Assembly (NCBI GenBank): GCA_023229525.1
Contig: JALNZC010000004.1
Span: 62,001 to 126,000, forward strand
Length of the DNA: 64,000 nucleotides
Reading direction: 5' to 3'
From: Bacteroidales bacterium
GTDB lineage: Bacteria > Bacteroidota > Bacteroidia > Bacteroidales > FEN-979
The notes under the pieces were generated by a model. That model was not told the DNA's origin, ran no database searches, and saw only the letters and a program-made list of their open reading frames with translations. Shown in pieces: positions 34,974 to 43,769 of the stretch. A program made the translations under genes and the position numbers. Position 1 is the first letter of the stretch, and every line of letters starts with the position of its first letter.

Positions 34974-36626
34974 ATGAAAAAATTATCCTTTTTAATTGTT
35001 ATTCTTCTGCTTTTTAGTAGCGCATTGTTTGCCCAGGTGGGCATCAACACGGATGGCAGCCAACCTGATTCTTCGGCAGGGTTGGATGTTAAATTTACCG
35101 ATAAGGGTGTTTTAATCCCCCGGATAACCTTTGAGCAACGCAACGCCATTGGCAGTCCGGCCGAAGGGCTGATGATTTTTTGTACAGACTGTGGCTCCAA
35201 TGGAGCCTTAAGCATATATTCAAACGGGGCATGGAGGACATTTTCTCCTTGTAATTCCATCGCTCCTATAGCCGGAACCCATGTTGCTTTACCGACCCAG
35301 ATAACCTGGAACTGGGGTGAATCTCCTGGAGCCACCGGATACAAGTGGAATGCCATAAATAACTATAGCACGGCGACGGATATAGGTTTGATCACTACAA
35401 AGACAGAAACGGGGCTTAGCTGTAATACTTCATATACAAGGTATCTTTGGGCATATTCTGGCTGCGGGACTTCAAACCCCACAACCCTGGTCCAATTAAC
35501 GCAATCATTTCCTTCGCCGCCGGTTGTGGGTACCCATATTCCTTCAGCCGCTCAGATCATCTGGAACTGGGATACCACTAATGGCGCTACGGGATATAAA
35601 TGGAATACAACGAATAACTATAGCACAGCTACTGATATTGGACTGGTTATATCAAAAACTGAAATTGGTTTGGCCTGTAACGCCCCCTACACAAGATATT
35701 TATGGGCCTATAATGATTGTGGGAACTCGGCTTCGTCCATCCTGTCCCAAACAACGTTATCTAATCCTGACCCACCGGCTGAAGGTGGCCATGTGCCCGC
35801 ATTGAATATGATTGTTTGGCAATGGAATGCTGTGCCAGGCGCTACAGGTTACAAATGGAACAACATAAATGATTACAACACAGCGACCGACATGGCCGCC
35901 GCTACTGCAAAAACCGAAACCGGCCTTACCTGCAATACTCCTTACACCCGTTACGTATGGGCATACAATGAGTGCGGTTATTCTATACCTGTTACATTAA
36001 CGCAATCGACATTGGCCTGCTGGATCTGTGGAGATCCCTTTATCATCAACCATGTTACTGGAGTAGTAGCCCCGGTTGATAAAACAGTAACGTATGGCAC
36101 TGTTACAAATATACCCGGCGAACCATCAAAATGCTGGATTACCAGTAACCTTGGGTCTGACCATCAGGCAAATGCTGTTAACGATGCAACCGAAGCTTCA
36201 GCAGGCTGGTACTGGCAGTTTAACCGTAAACAGGGGTACAAACATGATGGTACAAACCGAACACCTAATACCACATGGATCAGCAGTATCAACGAAAACT
36301 CTGACTGGTTACCAGCCAACGATCCGTGTGCCCTTGAGCTTACCAGCGGCTGGCGTATACCAACTTATTCTGAATGGAACAATGTCATTGTCGTTGGAAA
36401 CTGGACAAATTGGAATGGACCCTGGAACTCTGATTTAAAGCTCCATGCTGCCGGGTACCTCTACAGCGATGGTTTGCTGTTCAACCGGGGCTCACTCGGA
36501 TCCTACTGGAGCGGTTCGCAGAGCGGTGCCATCTACGGCTGGAACCTGGGCTTCGGCGGTGGGTACGGCGGCATATACGGCAACAACAAGGCGTTCGGCT
36601 TTTCCCTACGCTGCGTGCGAGACTAA
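34974..36626 (+). CDS. FISUMP-domain surface protein with a DGR-like variable region
   Basis: 550 residues. Signal peptide (MKKLSFLIVILLLFSSALFA, cleavage before QVG). Residues about 21-95 are the usual Bacteroidota tail-fibre-like head (GINTDGSQ, LIPRITFEQRNAIG). Three Fn3-like repeats of about 88 residues follow (each with GYKWN, STATDIGL, ETGL and RYLWAY). The C-terminal FISUMP domain starts near 370. Residues 511-550 (YWSGSQ to RCVRD) show 21 of 34 codons as NNC between 511 and 544 and are visibly GC-rich, as expected if a template rich in AAC codons had been mutagenised at adenines. TAA 36624-36626 is followed about 38 bp later by a hairpin. No lipobox or T9SS signal is seen, so its surface anchor is unclear. 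Confidence 0.8.
   Translation: MKKLSFLIVILLLFSSALFAQVGINTDGSQPDSSAGLDVKFTDKGVLIPRITFEQRNAIGSPAEGLMIFCTDCGSNGALSIYSNGAWRTFSPCNSIAPIAGTHVALPTQITWNWGESPGATGYKWNAINNYSTATDIGLITTKTETGLSCNTSYTRYLWAYSGCGTSNPTTLVQLTQSFPSPPVVGTHIPSAAQIIWNWDTTNGATGYKWNTTNNYSTATDIGLVISKTEIGLACNAPYTRYLWAYNDCGNSASSILSQTTLSNPDPPAEGGHVPALNMIVWQWNAVPGATGYKWNNINDYNTATDMAAATAKTETGLTCNTPYTRYVWAYNECGYSIPVTLTQSTLACWICGDPFIINHVTGVVAPVDKTVTYGTVTNIPGEPSKCWITSNLGSDHQANAVNDATEASAGWYWQFNRKQGYKHDGTNRTPNTTWISSINENSDWLPANDPCALELTSGWRIPTYSEWNNVIVVGNWTNWNGPWNSDLKLHAAGYLYSDGLLFNRGSLGSYWSGSQSGAIYGWNLGFGGGYGGIYGNNKAFGFSLRCVRD
36510..36608 (+). other. Candidate DGR variable region
   Basis: Codons 513-544 of the FISUMP protein. Predominantly Gly, Tyr, Phe, Ser, Ile, Ala and Asn codons of NNC form alternate with fixed Trp, Leu, Gly and Lys codons (W523, L525, K539), as if a template read roughly N-N-N-W-N-L-N with AAC codons. 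The run ends with invariant CGC TGC GTG CGA. This is read from codon pattern; the template repeat is not in the window. Confidence 0.6.
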
Positions 36627-36664
36627 GACAATTAGATTTATTTGATCATTTATTTTACTCAAAA

Positions 36665-36677
36665 ACCGCGTAGCGGT
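36665..36677. other. GC-rich hairpin after the DGR-like gene
   Basis: ACCGC-GTA-GCGGT, 38 bp after the stop codon, in otherwise AT-rich sequence. DGR targets carry a short stem-loop downstream of the variable region that is required for retrohoming, and this has the right position and shape. A T-run on the plus strand is absent, so an ordinary terminator is less likely. Confidence 0.55.
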
Positions 36678-36698
36678 CGGAAAAAAATTGACAGTTAT

Positions 36699-36780
36699 CC
36701 ACCCCCGGCCCCTCCCTACGAGTAGGGAGGGGTTTGGGGTGGGTAATAAAATTTCCTGTTAAACCCAACCAAAGATTTGA
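36699..36780. repeat. Direct repeat copy 2, diverged palindrome
   Basis: CCACCCCCGGCCCCTCCCTAC and GTAGGGAGGGGTTTGGGGTGG form an imperfect palindrome with a GA centre, followed by GGTAATAAAATTTCCTGTTA-like sequence closely matching the repeat at 34887. One arm has diverged (GGGGTTTGGGG for GGGGCCGGGGG). It lies between the DGR-like gene and the end of the next gene. Confidence 0.88.
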
Positions 36781-36860
36781 TTCCCAATGGTTTCTTCAAA
36801 AATTGGTAAAACTTCCATATTCCGGTATTCATCACAAAAAATTATATACCGGCGAAACTG

Positions 36861-39761
36861 CTACCTGCTTACGACCACCGTGTATGAGATCCTGCCTCCT
36901 GACTTGAAATAGAAACTGACAATATAGCTTCCCTGGGTATGTGTTGTAATATCAATGCTGAAATGTTCTTTCAGGAAAGCTTGGTTTGATTCATAAACCG
37001 CTTTGCCTTCCATATTGACAACCATCACCTTTTGAAGGTCGTGGAGCGCTTCTTTCCTTATGTTTACCTCGAGGATTCCTTTTGTAGGGTTAGGGAACAG
37101 GTTTATCTTGCTTCTCAAATCATCGTTGATACCTGTCGAGGTAATAAACATACCCACAAGGTTGTGGTTGTCATTAACCGTTAACTCATAAGTTGACGAG
37201 TCGGAAAGCAGGTTACCGTTTTCATACCAGCCCTTAAAGTCCCATCCTGTTTCGGGTTTTGCCGTCATAGTAGCAATTTGCCCGGGTTGAAAGATACCGT
37301 CTCCTGCAACATCACCCCCCGTAACCGGGATATCCACAGCATTGACCTGGAAGGTTCCGGGGCTGACATAAAGGTCCGATTCCCAAAGTCCGCGGCCGTA
37401 AGTCGCAGCCCTGATCTTACCCTTCATATATTGGATCTGAAGATCAGTAACCACCACGTTGGGCAGGTTCTTGCTGAAGTTCATCCAGTCGGTTATGGAG
37501 GTATTCATGAAAAAGACCCCAACATCAGTTCCAATGTACAGGGCTTCATTAGCGCTGTCCTGATACCGGATGCAGTTCACGGGAAGATTAGGCAGGGTCC
37601 CTGAGATATTGGTCCAGTTTGCTCCGCCATCATATGAACGGTAAACTTTTTTTCCTTGCTTGTATCCTCCCATGGAAACGAACAGGGTATCGGGATTCTT
37701 CGGATGTATCGCGATCCCTGTGATCATGCAGCTGTCAACAGGCAGTCCCGAATTCACTTCAGTCTGGGATGCCCAGCCGTCGGTTGTCCGGTAAAGGGAA
37801 TACTGGGGACCAGCATACATTACTTGTGGATTACTGGCTGATATCTCGATGGTCCTAAGCAACGTATCCGAAGCTGGGTCAGGGGCCGGGAAGCTGGAAA
37901 TCTTCAGCCAGGTGTTCCCCCTGTCTTCAGATTTATAGATGTTCTGGTATCCTGCATATAATATTTTAGGATCCTTTGGGTGGATGATATAGGGTGTAAC
38001 CCAGGCTCCCTTGGGTTTGCCCGGGATGTTTCCTGATATAGTAACCACGTTCTTCCAGGCAGGGTCTGTCGTTCTGGTGATCACACCTTCGGAATATGAT
38101 GCATATTTAATATCAGGGTTCACATAATCGACCAGGCATTGCATACCGTCTCCACCGATGACATCCGGGGCAAGCCAGGTTCCGGCAGAGTCAACTTGGG
38201 AACCGTTGTCCTGGAACCCGCCTATTACGATTTCGGGATTGGTCCAGGAATTCCCGATACGGTAAATTTGCCCTATCTGCATACCCCCGGTTATATCTGT
38301 CCAGGAGGTGCCTCCGTTTTTGCTGTAATAAATACCTCCGTCATTGCCTTCAAGAAAAGTTCCTGGCTGCAGCGGATGGAATGCAAACCAGTGTTTGTCG
38401 GCATGCACCGTAGGAAACTCAGGTAATTCCGAACTCCAATAGTTCACCAGTCTCCAGGTTTGCCCTGCATCAGCGCTTTTCCATGTATTTACACCACCCA
38501 GCCAGCGTTCAGAAGAGTTGGAAGGATTGATCAGATAGAAGAGATCGTAAGACCCCTGACCTCCGCAGGGTTCATCATGATTCTGAGGGTCAGGATAAGC
38601 GTTGAGTAAGTTGTTGCTGCAGTTAGGCAGGACTGTGAAAAACTTGGAGAAGCTGGCCCCGGTATCGGTTGAACGATACATTCCTTCCAACCCACCTTCG
38701 TGATTGGTGCATATGGCTTCCACCAGAGAGGCTAGCTGAGGGGTGACGGAAAGTTTGATCCGGCACGCATAAGTAAAATTGCTGGTTTGCTCCCAGTTTG
38801 TGCCTCCATCGGTCGTGCGGAATATCTGTCCTGAAGTGCTATCCACTTCTTTTGTGGCAGCATATAGAATGGATAGATCACCAGGGTTGAATAGGATTTC
38901 AGTGAAAAATCCTTCCACCTGCTTGGTCCAGTTGACTCCGGCATCGATGGTCTGGTAGATGCCGTCAGAGGTTGCGGCGTAAAGCATGGATGAATTGGTG
39001 GGATTCATGATCAGCCTGCGGATCAACCCTACATCAGCTACCTTCCAGCTCAATCCTGTGGGATTCCAGGTTACGCCTCCATCGACCGACTTTAAAATAC
39101 CTATGCTTTTCGTATCTCCTTCGGGAGTTGCGTTGATGTCGTGTAAGCTGCCTCCGTCTCCATCACCGGTCGCAATGTACATGATCAGAGGATTGTTCGG
39201 ATCAATTACCATATCGCTGACACCGAGCACCGGACTGCTATCGAAATTCGTAGTCCAGCTTTGCCCGTAATCGGTGGTCTTCCATAATCCTCCCGAAGGA
39301 GATCCAACCCAGAAAGTATTCACGTTGGTTGGATGAAAGGCAATACAGTTGATACGCCCCAGTCCGGCATAACCGCTTTTCGTACTGAAAGGCCCCATGG
39401 GGATCCAGTTCGCTTCCGGCCCGAAAACGGGAGCTTTGGTGTGTGAGGTTGTGTATTTTGCCCATTCCCTCACTACAACATCATTAGACGGGAAAGCTCC
39501 ATCACGCCCTACACGCTGTTCCCAGAACCATTCCCACCTGCGGAAGGGTTTGTATCCCAGACCCTTTGTGATTTTGCGGTCCTTCCAGTAGTCATTGAAC
39601 TGTTTACGGACCTCGAAAAAGTTCAGCGCCGGTTGTTTGCCTGAAGGTTTGTTCTGTGCCTCTGTTCTGCCTCCGATAAAGATCATGATAAGCAGGAACA
39701 GAATGACCAATACCGGTTTTAGTATGGCCATTTTGAGGCAGTTAATCGATAGCTTTTTCAT
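36861..39761 (-). CDS. BNR/Asp-box beta-propeller protein with T9SS signal
   Basis: 966 residues. A signal peptide (to about 35) is followed by a conserved Trp-rich region (YWKDRKITKGLGYKPFRRWE) and then repeated propeller blades with Asp-box sequences such as SADAGQTWRL, SKNGGTSWTD, SEDRGNTWLK and SYDGGANWTN (at least eight). This is the VPS10/sortilin or exo-sialidase-like propeller family. A Big-type Ig domain (about 800-880) precedes the T9SS sorting domain, which begins INLFPNPTKG. It is expected to be secreted. Such propellers often bind glycans or proteins, and no sialidase catalytic Arg triad or RIP motif is visible, so enzymatic activity is not claimed. Confidence 0.88.
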   Translation of the reverse strand: MKKLSINCLKMAILKPVLVILFLLIMIFIGGRTEAQNKPSGKQPALNFFEVRKQFNDYWKDRKITKGLGYKPFRRWEWFWEQRVGRDGAFPSNDVVVREWAKYTTSHTKAPVFGPEANWIPMGPFSTKSGYAGLGRINCIAFHPTNVNTFWVGSPSGGLWKTTDYGQSWTTNFDSSPVLGVSDMVIDPNNPLIMYIATGDGDGGSLHDINATPEGDTKSIGILKSVDGGVTWNPTGLSWKVADVGLIRRLIMNPTNSSMLYAATSDGIYQTIDAGVNWTKQVEGFFTEILFNPGDLSILYAATKEVDSTSGQIFRTTDGGTNWEQTSNFTYACRIKLSVTPQLASLVEAICTNHEGGLEGMYRSTDTGASFSKFFTVLPNCSNNLLNAYPDPQNHDEPCGGQGSYDLFYLINPSNSSERWLGGVNTWKSADAGQTWRLVNYWSSELPEFPTVHADKHWFAFHPLQPGTFLEGNDGGIYYSKNGGTSWTDITGGMQIGQIYRIGNSWTNPEIVIGGFQDNGSQVDSAGTWLAPDVIGGDGMQCLVDYVNPDIKYASYSEGVITRTTDPAWKNVVTISGNIPGKPKGAWVTPYIIHPKDPKILYAGYQNIYKSEDRGNTWLKISSFPAPDPASDTLLRTIEISASNPQVMYAGPQYSLYRTTDGWASQTEVNSGLPVDSCMITGIAIHPKNPDTLFVSMGGYKQGKKVYRSYDGGANWTNISGTLPNLPVNCIRYQDSANEALYIGTDVGVFFMNTSITDWMNFSKNLPNVVVTDLQIQYMKGKIRAATYGRGLWESDLYVSPGTFQVNAVDIPVTGGDVAGDGIFQPGQIATMTAKPETGWDFKGWYENGNLLSDSSTYELTVNDNHNLVGMFITSTGINDDLRSKINLFPNPTKGILEVNIRKEALHDLQKVMVVNMEGKAVYESNQAFLKEHFSIDITTHTQGSYIVSFYFKSGGRISYTVVVSR

Positions 39762-39803
39762 AAAACGATATTTTAATGAGAATGCTTTCTTTTGTGCACA
39801 ACA

Positions 39804-40511
39804 TTAATTTCTCACACAGCGGACGTTGTATCCGTCGGTCTTAAGAGAGTAGTTCCTGTATATTTCCGTAAAATCATTGCGGATGTCATACTCCCATGCA
39901 GTGCTTGTACCGTTGACTGTGGCTGTCCACCAGTACCCATGCCTGTTGATTTGACCAAACCCATTGGTACTCGAATAGCGGTACCCGTCAGGGAAAGCTG
40001 TAAAACCTGAAGAATTTGTAGCGCCGGTATTGGGAGAAAACCAGAGGCCAGTGATGGCTTCCACGGTACCCGTCGATTTAAGTTTTCCACCTGCAACTGA
40101 ATCTCCGCCCAGGTAAGTAATAAGAGTAGCCCATTCTGCATCGGTAGCTACATGCCAGCCTGTTGGCGCCAGTTTTCCGGTATTAACTGCAAACCAGTTG
40201 TACAACGCACCATAAACCGGTTTCCAGGAGGCATCATTATTGTACCAGCAATAAGCCGGAGTTGACAGACTACCCCAGGTACTGTCGGTAACATTTGGTA
40301 TTGCCGTCCCATCATTGAATTTTGTCGTTTTCAGGTTCTCAACCATCCACACCTGTGTCCCAATGGTAATGAAATGATACACATTGCCATCGGCATCGGT
40401 TACAGTGGTTACCGGTTGAGGGTTGTCATCTGAAGATTTCCTGCAGCCAAAGTTTAAAATCATTAATCCTGCTAACAGGAGAAAAATCCAGTTTGTCGTT
40501 CTTGTTTTCAT
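39804..40511 (-). CDS. FISUMP-domain lipoprotein
   Basis: 235 residues with a lipobox (LMILNFGC, Cys23), followed by a Ser/Asp linker. The rest is a Fibrobacter succinogenes major paralogous (FISUMP) domain: TDADGNVYHFITIGTQVWM, ENLKTTKFNDGTAIPNV, CWYNNDAS, GALYNWFAV, GWHVATDAEW and the C-terminal YNVRCVRN. The domain has a C-type-lectin-like fold and presumably faces the cell exterior. Its C-terminal 40 codons (YWWTATVNGT to VRCVRN) are mixed in third position and contain Glu, Thr and Arg, unlike the codon pattern of the gene at 34974. It may be a normal, non-variable relative. No partner is obvious; it starts 244 bp from the LytTR gene. Confidence 0.88.
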   Translation of the reverse strand: MKTRTTNWIFLLLAGLMILNFGCRKSSDDNPQPVTTVTDADGNVYHFITIGTQVWMVENLKTTKFNDGTAIPNVTDSTWGSLSTPAYCWYNNDASWKPVYGALYNWFAVNTGKLAPTGWHVATDAEWATLITYLGGDSVAGGKLKSTGTVEAITGLWFSPNTGATNSSGFTAFPDGYRYSSTNGFGQINRHGYWWTATVNGTSTAWEYDIRNDFTEIYRNYSLKTDGYNVRCVRN

Positions 40512-40754
40512 TTGATTGGTTTTAAAAAGTTTTTCTTAAACTTAAATACAGTGAATGCTATAGCCATTGGTTGTATAAAATGCTTTAGAGGGAATTTAAC
40601 ATCTCAGCATTGCTGAACCTGGCAACAAAAATACAATCCGGGTCCGCATTTGTTGGATAAGGTAACTGCAAATTGTGACAAACCGGAAGGGTATGTGACG
40701 AATTGGAAGAGTATTTTAAAAGTCAGGAATAATTCCCCGGGTTAAATTCGGGAA

Positions 40755-41675
40755 TTATGAGGTATTCTCTGAACCGCTGTCATTCATTTTGATTTCTTTT
40801 CCCCGGGAGTGGTGATGGAGCAGGGATCTGGGAAACTCCCTGGATACCGCAACAGGTTCATCCAGATATTCCAATTCCAACTCGAGCGATCTTGAATTTC
40901 CGTTAACCTGTTTCACATACTGAAGATTGACTACATTGCAACGGTGACAACGGACGATTGTCGGTCCATCTTTGACCTGTTCATGAAAATGCGAAATAGG
41001 TATTCGTACCAGCTCCTTTCTTGTTTGACCATCCATACGATAAAAAATGAAGGTATAGTTTTCATTGGAGCGTGCACATATGAAATCCTTTCCTGAAAAA
41101 TGAAGCTGTACTGCCCCATTTTTGTTCCTGATGGTAAACTCCTTCATCATGTCTTGTTCGGTAACAACTGGAGGCCGGGTCTGCTGTTTTATGGTTTCCC
41201 TGGTTTTTTGTATCAGCATAATTTTGTCAATGACGAAAGTAAGGAAGAGTACCGGGAACACTCCAACGCTGAAAGTAAATAGTGTAAACGGGATGAAATC
41301 ATAATGAGGCAGAATATCTGCACCCGCAGTTCTGGTGTATATCCAATTGAATATATTGACGAGCATCGTATTCCCTAAACAAAGGAATATATATTTTCCG
41401 ATGGTGTATCGTTTTGGGTCAAACATCCCAGGGGAAAAAAGTGGGAAAATAAATAACCAAATGGAAATGAACAACATGGTTGCAATCCCGTATATTGAGA
41501 TGAAGAGTGTTTTGCTGACCGGTATCTCGCGAAGGCCATATGGTAGAAAGATCCTTAGAAACAGGAAAACAAACAAGCCGAAAGTAAAGGAGATCAAAAA
41601 ACGGGCAAAGACAGAGGATGGGAACAGGAAGGGCTTGTTAAGCCAATTGGAAAACAAATGAATCAATTTTTTCAC
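40755..41675 (-). CDS. Membrane-bound LytTR-family transcriptional regulator
   Basis: 306 residues. The N-terminal half has four predicted membrane helices (FLISFTFGLFVFLFLRIFL, TLFISIYGIATMLFISIWLF, YIFLCLGNTMLVNIFNWIY, FTLFTFSVGVFPVLFLTFVI). After a basic linker the C-terminal LytTR DNA-binding domain starts near 200, with CARSNENYTFIFY, TIVRCHRCNVVNLQYVKQVN and LEYLDEPVAVSREFPR. Such proteins link an unknown membrane signal to DNA binding, as single-component systems without a kinase. The target genes are unknown. It stands alone in its orientation, with the dehydrogenase gene upstream in the same strand after a 160-bp gap. Confidence 0.88.
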   Translation of the reverse strand: MKKLIHLFSNWLNKPFLFPSSVFARFLISFTFGLFVFLFLRIFLPYGLREIPVSKTLFISIYGIATMLFISIWLFIFPLFSPGMFDPKRYTIGKYIFLCLGNTMLVNIFNWIYTRTAGADILPHYDFIPFTLFTFSVGVFPVLFLTFVIDKIMLIQKTRETIKQQTRPPVVTEQDMMKEFTIRNKNGAVQLHFSGKDFICARSNENYTFIFYRMDGQTRKELVRIPISHFHEQVKDGPTIVRCHRCNVVNLQYVKQVNGNSRSLELELEYLDEPVAVSREFPRSLLHHHSRGKEIKMNDSGSENTS

Positions 41676-41835
41676 CTCTCTGATCTCCTTCCTTAAAGAA
41701 ATAAAAATAGTGAATAATCAGAAGATAAAACGGGTAATCACTATTATCCCGGGTGCTCTTGGTTAATTCTCAGACCCTGGTATTATTGATAAAATTTTTA
41801 TGTATGGAAACGAGAGTGTTCTAAAGTAAATAACC

Positions 41836-42882
41836 CTATTGCAATGTACTCATATCAATTACAAACCTGTACCTCACATCACCCTTAATCATCCGGTCAT
41901 AGGCTTGATTGATATACCGGATATCAATGACCTCCACATCCGAGACAATATTGTGAGATGCGCAATAATCCAGCATTTCCTGGGTTTCGGCAATTCCGCC
42001 GATGAGCGATCCCACAAGGCTTCTCCTCCCACCGATCAGGTTCGTGGCATAAACCGGTTCAGGGACAGGTGGTACACCCACACAGATATGTACTCCGTTG
42101 GTGCGGAGTAGTTTCAGATACTTGTTGTAATCGTGCTGAGCTGAGACAGCATCAAAGATAAAATCAAAATAGTTGCTCATTGATTTTACCCTTTCTTCAT
42201 CAGTCGTCAGTACGAAATTGTGTGCGCCCAGTCGCTTGGCATCGGCTTCCTTGGATGGTGAAGAGCTCAGCATGGTGACCTCTGCACCAAAAGAGGAAGC
42301 GAATTTAACCGCCATGTGACCGAGCCCTCCGAGACCCAAAATTCCGATCCTGTGACCTTTTCCAACTTTCCAGTGGCGCAATGGTGAGTAGGTCGTAATT
42401 CCAGCACATAGCAAGGGCGCTATTCCTTTCAGATCCTGCTTTCCGGAAATGTTCAATACGAAGTCCTCATCCGCGACGATCCGGTTGGAATACCCTCCGT
42501 AAGTCGGCGTTTTACCGTCCTTTTCGTAGGCATTGTATGTCCAGATCACCCGATCAAGACAATATTGCTCAAGACCCTTACTGCAATTGTCGCATGTCCC
42601 ACATGAATCGATCATGCAACCGATCGCAGCCAGATCACCGGTACTGAACCGTTTCACATCTTTTCCCGTTGCTGTAACCCGTCCTACAATCTCATGACCG
42701 GGAACCATCGGAAAAATAGAACCGCCCCACTCATCTCTTACTTGGTGAACATCAGAATGGCAAACACCGCAAAACAGAATATCAAACTGAACATCATGCG
42801 GGCCAGGATCACGTCTTTCAAAACTGAAAGGCGCCAAAGCATCGTTTGCTGATATGGCAGCATATCCTTTTACTTTTATCAT
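41836..42882 (-). CDS. Zinc-dependent NAD(P)-dependent alcohol dehydrogenase (cinnamyl-alcohol dehydrogenase type)
   Basis: 348 residues. Catalytic zinc site CGVCHSDVHQVRDEWGGS with GHEIVG; structural zinc Cys cluster in CMIDSCGTCDNCSKGLEQYC. The Rossmann motif is GILGLGGLGHMAVKFA (near residue 178). The fold and Cys set match the YahK/AdhP branch of medium-chain dehydrogenases, which reduce aldehydes with NADPH in the cytoplasm. The native substrate is unknown. It appears monocistronic. No regulatory partner is adjacent, and the 358-bp gap on its 5' side holds simple and palindromic repeats. Confidence 0.93.
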   Translation of the reverse strand: MIKVKGYAAISANDALAPFSFERRDPGPHDVQFDILFCGVCHSDVHQVRDEWGGSIFPMVPGHEIVGRVTATGKDVKRFSTGDLAAIGCMIDSCGTCDNCSKGLEQYCLDRVIWTYNAYEKDGKTPTYGGYSNRIVADEDFVLNISGKQDLKGIAPLLCAGITTYSPLRHWKVGKGHRIGILGLGGLGHMAVKFASSFGAEVTMLSSSPSKEADAKRLGAHNFVLTTDEERVKSMSNYFDFIFDAVSAQHDYNKYLKLLRTNGVHICVGVPPVPEPVYATNLIGGRRSLVGSLIGGIAETQEMLDYCASHNIVSDVEVIDIRYINQAYDRMIKGDVRYRFVIDMSTLQ

Positions 42883-43010
42883 ATTTGTCTAATTTTAAGG
42901 TTCATACTAACGGTACAAAATTAATATCATTCATAGTCTGAAAGCAAATTATAATCCACTTTTGGGGAGATTTTTTTACTGACCGGGTTGCAATATGAGC
43001 TAACTTTCAA

Positions 43011-43028
43011 TATATATATATATATATA
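43011..43028. repeat. TA microsatellite
   Basis: Nine consecutive TA dinucleotides. It lies between the alcohol dehydrogenase start and the small lipoprotein gene, so it could alter promoter spacing by slippage, but it is about 130 bp from the dehydrogenase start. Confidence 0.85.
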
Positions 43029-43130
43029 ACGGGCTCCGTTGAATTAATTTTGTAATCAATTGGTATGAACCCCTATACAAGCCCATGATCCCGGTTCCGA
43101 CCCAAGAGGTGGGAATTTACCCTGAAGACC

Positions 43131-43180
43131 TCAACCCTTACATCCCTTCTCCTTAAGTAGAAGGGGCCGGGGATGAGGTG
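43131..43180. repeat. REP-like palindrome, copy 3
   Basis: CAACCCTTACATCCCTTCTCC and AAGGGGCCGGGGATGAGGTG arms around TTAAGTAG. It shares the ...CTTCTCC.TTAAG.AGAAGGGG... core with the copies at 5269 and 33001. It lies at the 3' end of the small lipoprotein gene. Confidence 0.55.
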
Positions 43181-43240
43181 ATTAAATTGATAGCCGGGTT
43201 GCTAACAGTAGATATGCTTCCTTATAATGATGGATTCCGG

Positions 43241-43621
43241 TTAATTGGTCTGCTGTTCACAGTAATCACTCCCACTAATGGTTGACCCGCCATTGATGCC
43301 TTGGTATGATATTTTCAGGCTTCCGTTTTTTACATTGCCGGTGGCCGTCATCGTCACGTTGGTACTGGTAAGTACAGGCACCGTGATGGTCCAGGGAAGC
43401 TGAGGATTCTCAATAGTGACTGTTCCTGTAATTGTAACATAGCTAAGTGATACAATGGCGCCATCTCCTGTTTGGGTAGCAGAATATTTTACATTCATCT
43501 CTACCGGGGGCTGGTTTACAGAAGCGCTGAGATTGCAAGTGATCTCTTTGTCCTTTTTACATCCGGGCAAGCTGAATAGTACGATGGATAAGAATACGCA
43601 GGAAAGAAGAAGTTTTTTCAT
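43241..43621 (-). CDS. Small hypothetical lipoprotein
   Basis: 126 residues with a lipobox ending in Cys21 (LFSLPGCKKDK) and a basic linker. The remaining about 100 residues alternate strand-like segments (VKYSATQTGDGAIVSLSYVT) and Ser/Thr-rich strands, and include two Cys (about 31 and 122) that may pair. A single immunoglobulin-like fold is plausible, but no family is recognised. The nearest neighbours on the same strand are the dehydrogenase and the PPDK-like gene; spacing does not support an operon. Confidence 0.72.
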   Translation of the reverse strand: MKKLLLSCVFLSIVLFSLPGCKKDKEITCNLSASVNQPPVEMNVKYSATQTGDGAIVSLSYVTITGTVTIENPQLPWTITVPVLTSTNVTMTATGNVKNGSLKISYQGINGGSTISGSDYCEQQTN

Positions 43622-43769
43622 AAAAATGGGGTTATTGGTATTAAAAATTTATCAAATCTAAAAAGAAATACCGTCTTATAAAAATTTGAAGTGTTTCTAC
43701 GAGATCTGGGAAGGAGATGATAATGAAGAACCGGTAATGATCCGGATACAAAAACCCTGCGGTATTTTA

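Noticed and set aside
36861..39761. Sialidase activity for the BNR-propeller protein
   Set aside because: Asp boxes alone do not make a sialidase; no catalytic Arg triad or RIP motif was visible.
39804..39930. FISUMP C-terminus of the lipoprotein as another DGR variable region
   Set aside because: Its codons are mixed in third position with Glu, Thr and Arg residues and no NNC bias; no downstream hairpin. It looks like an ordinary FISUMP domain.
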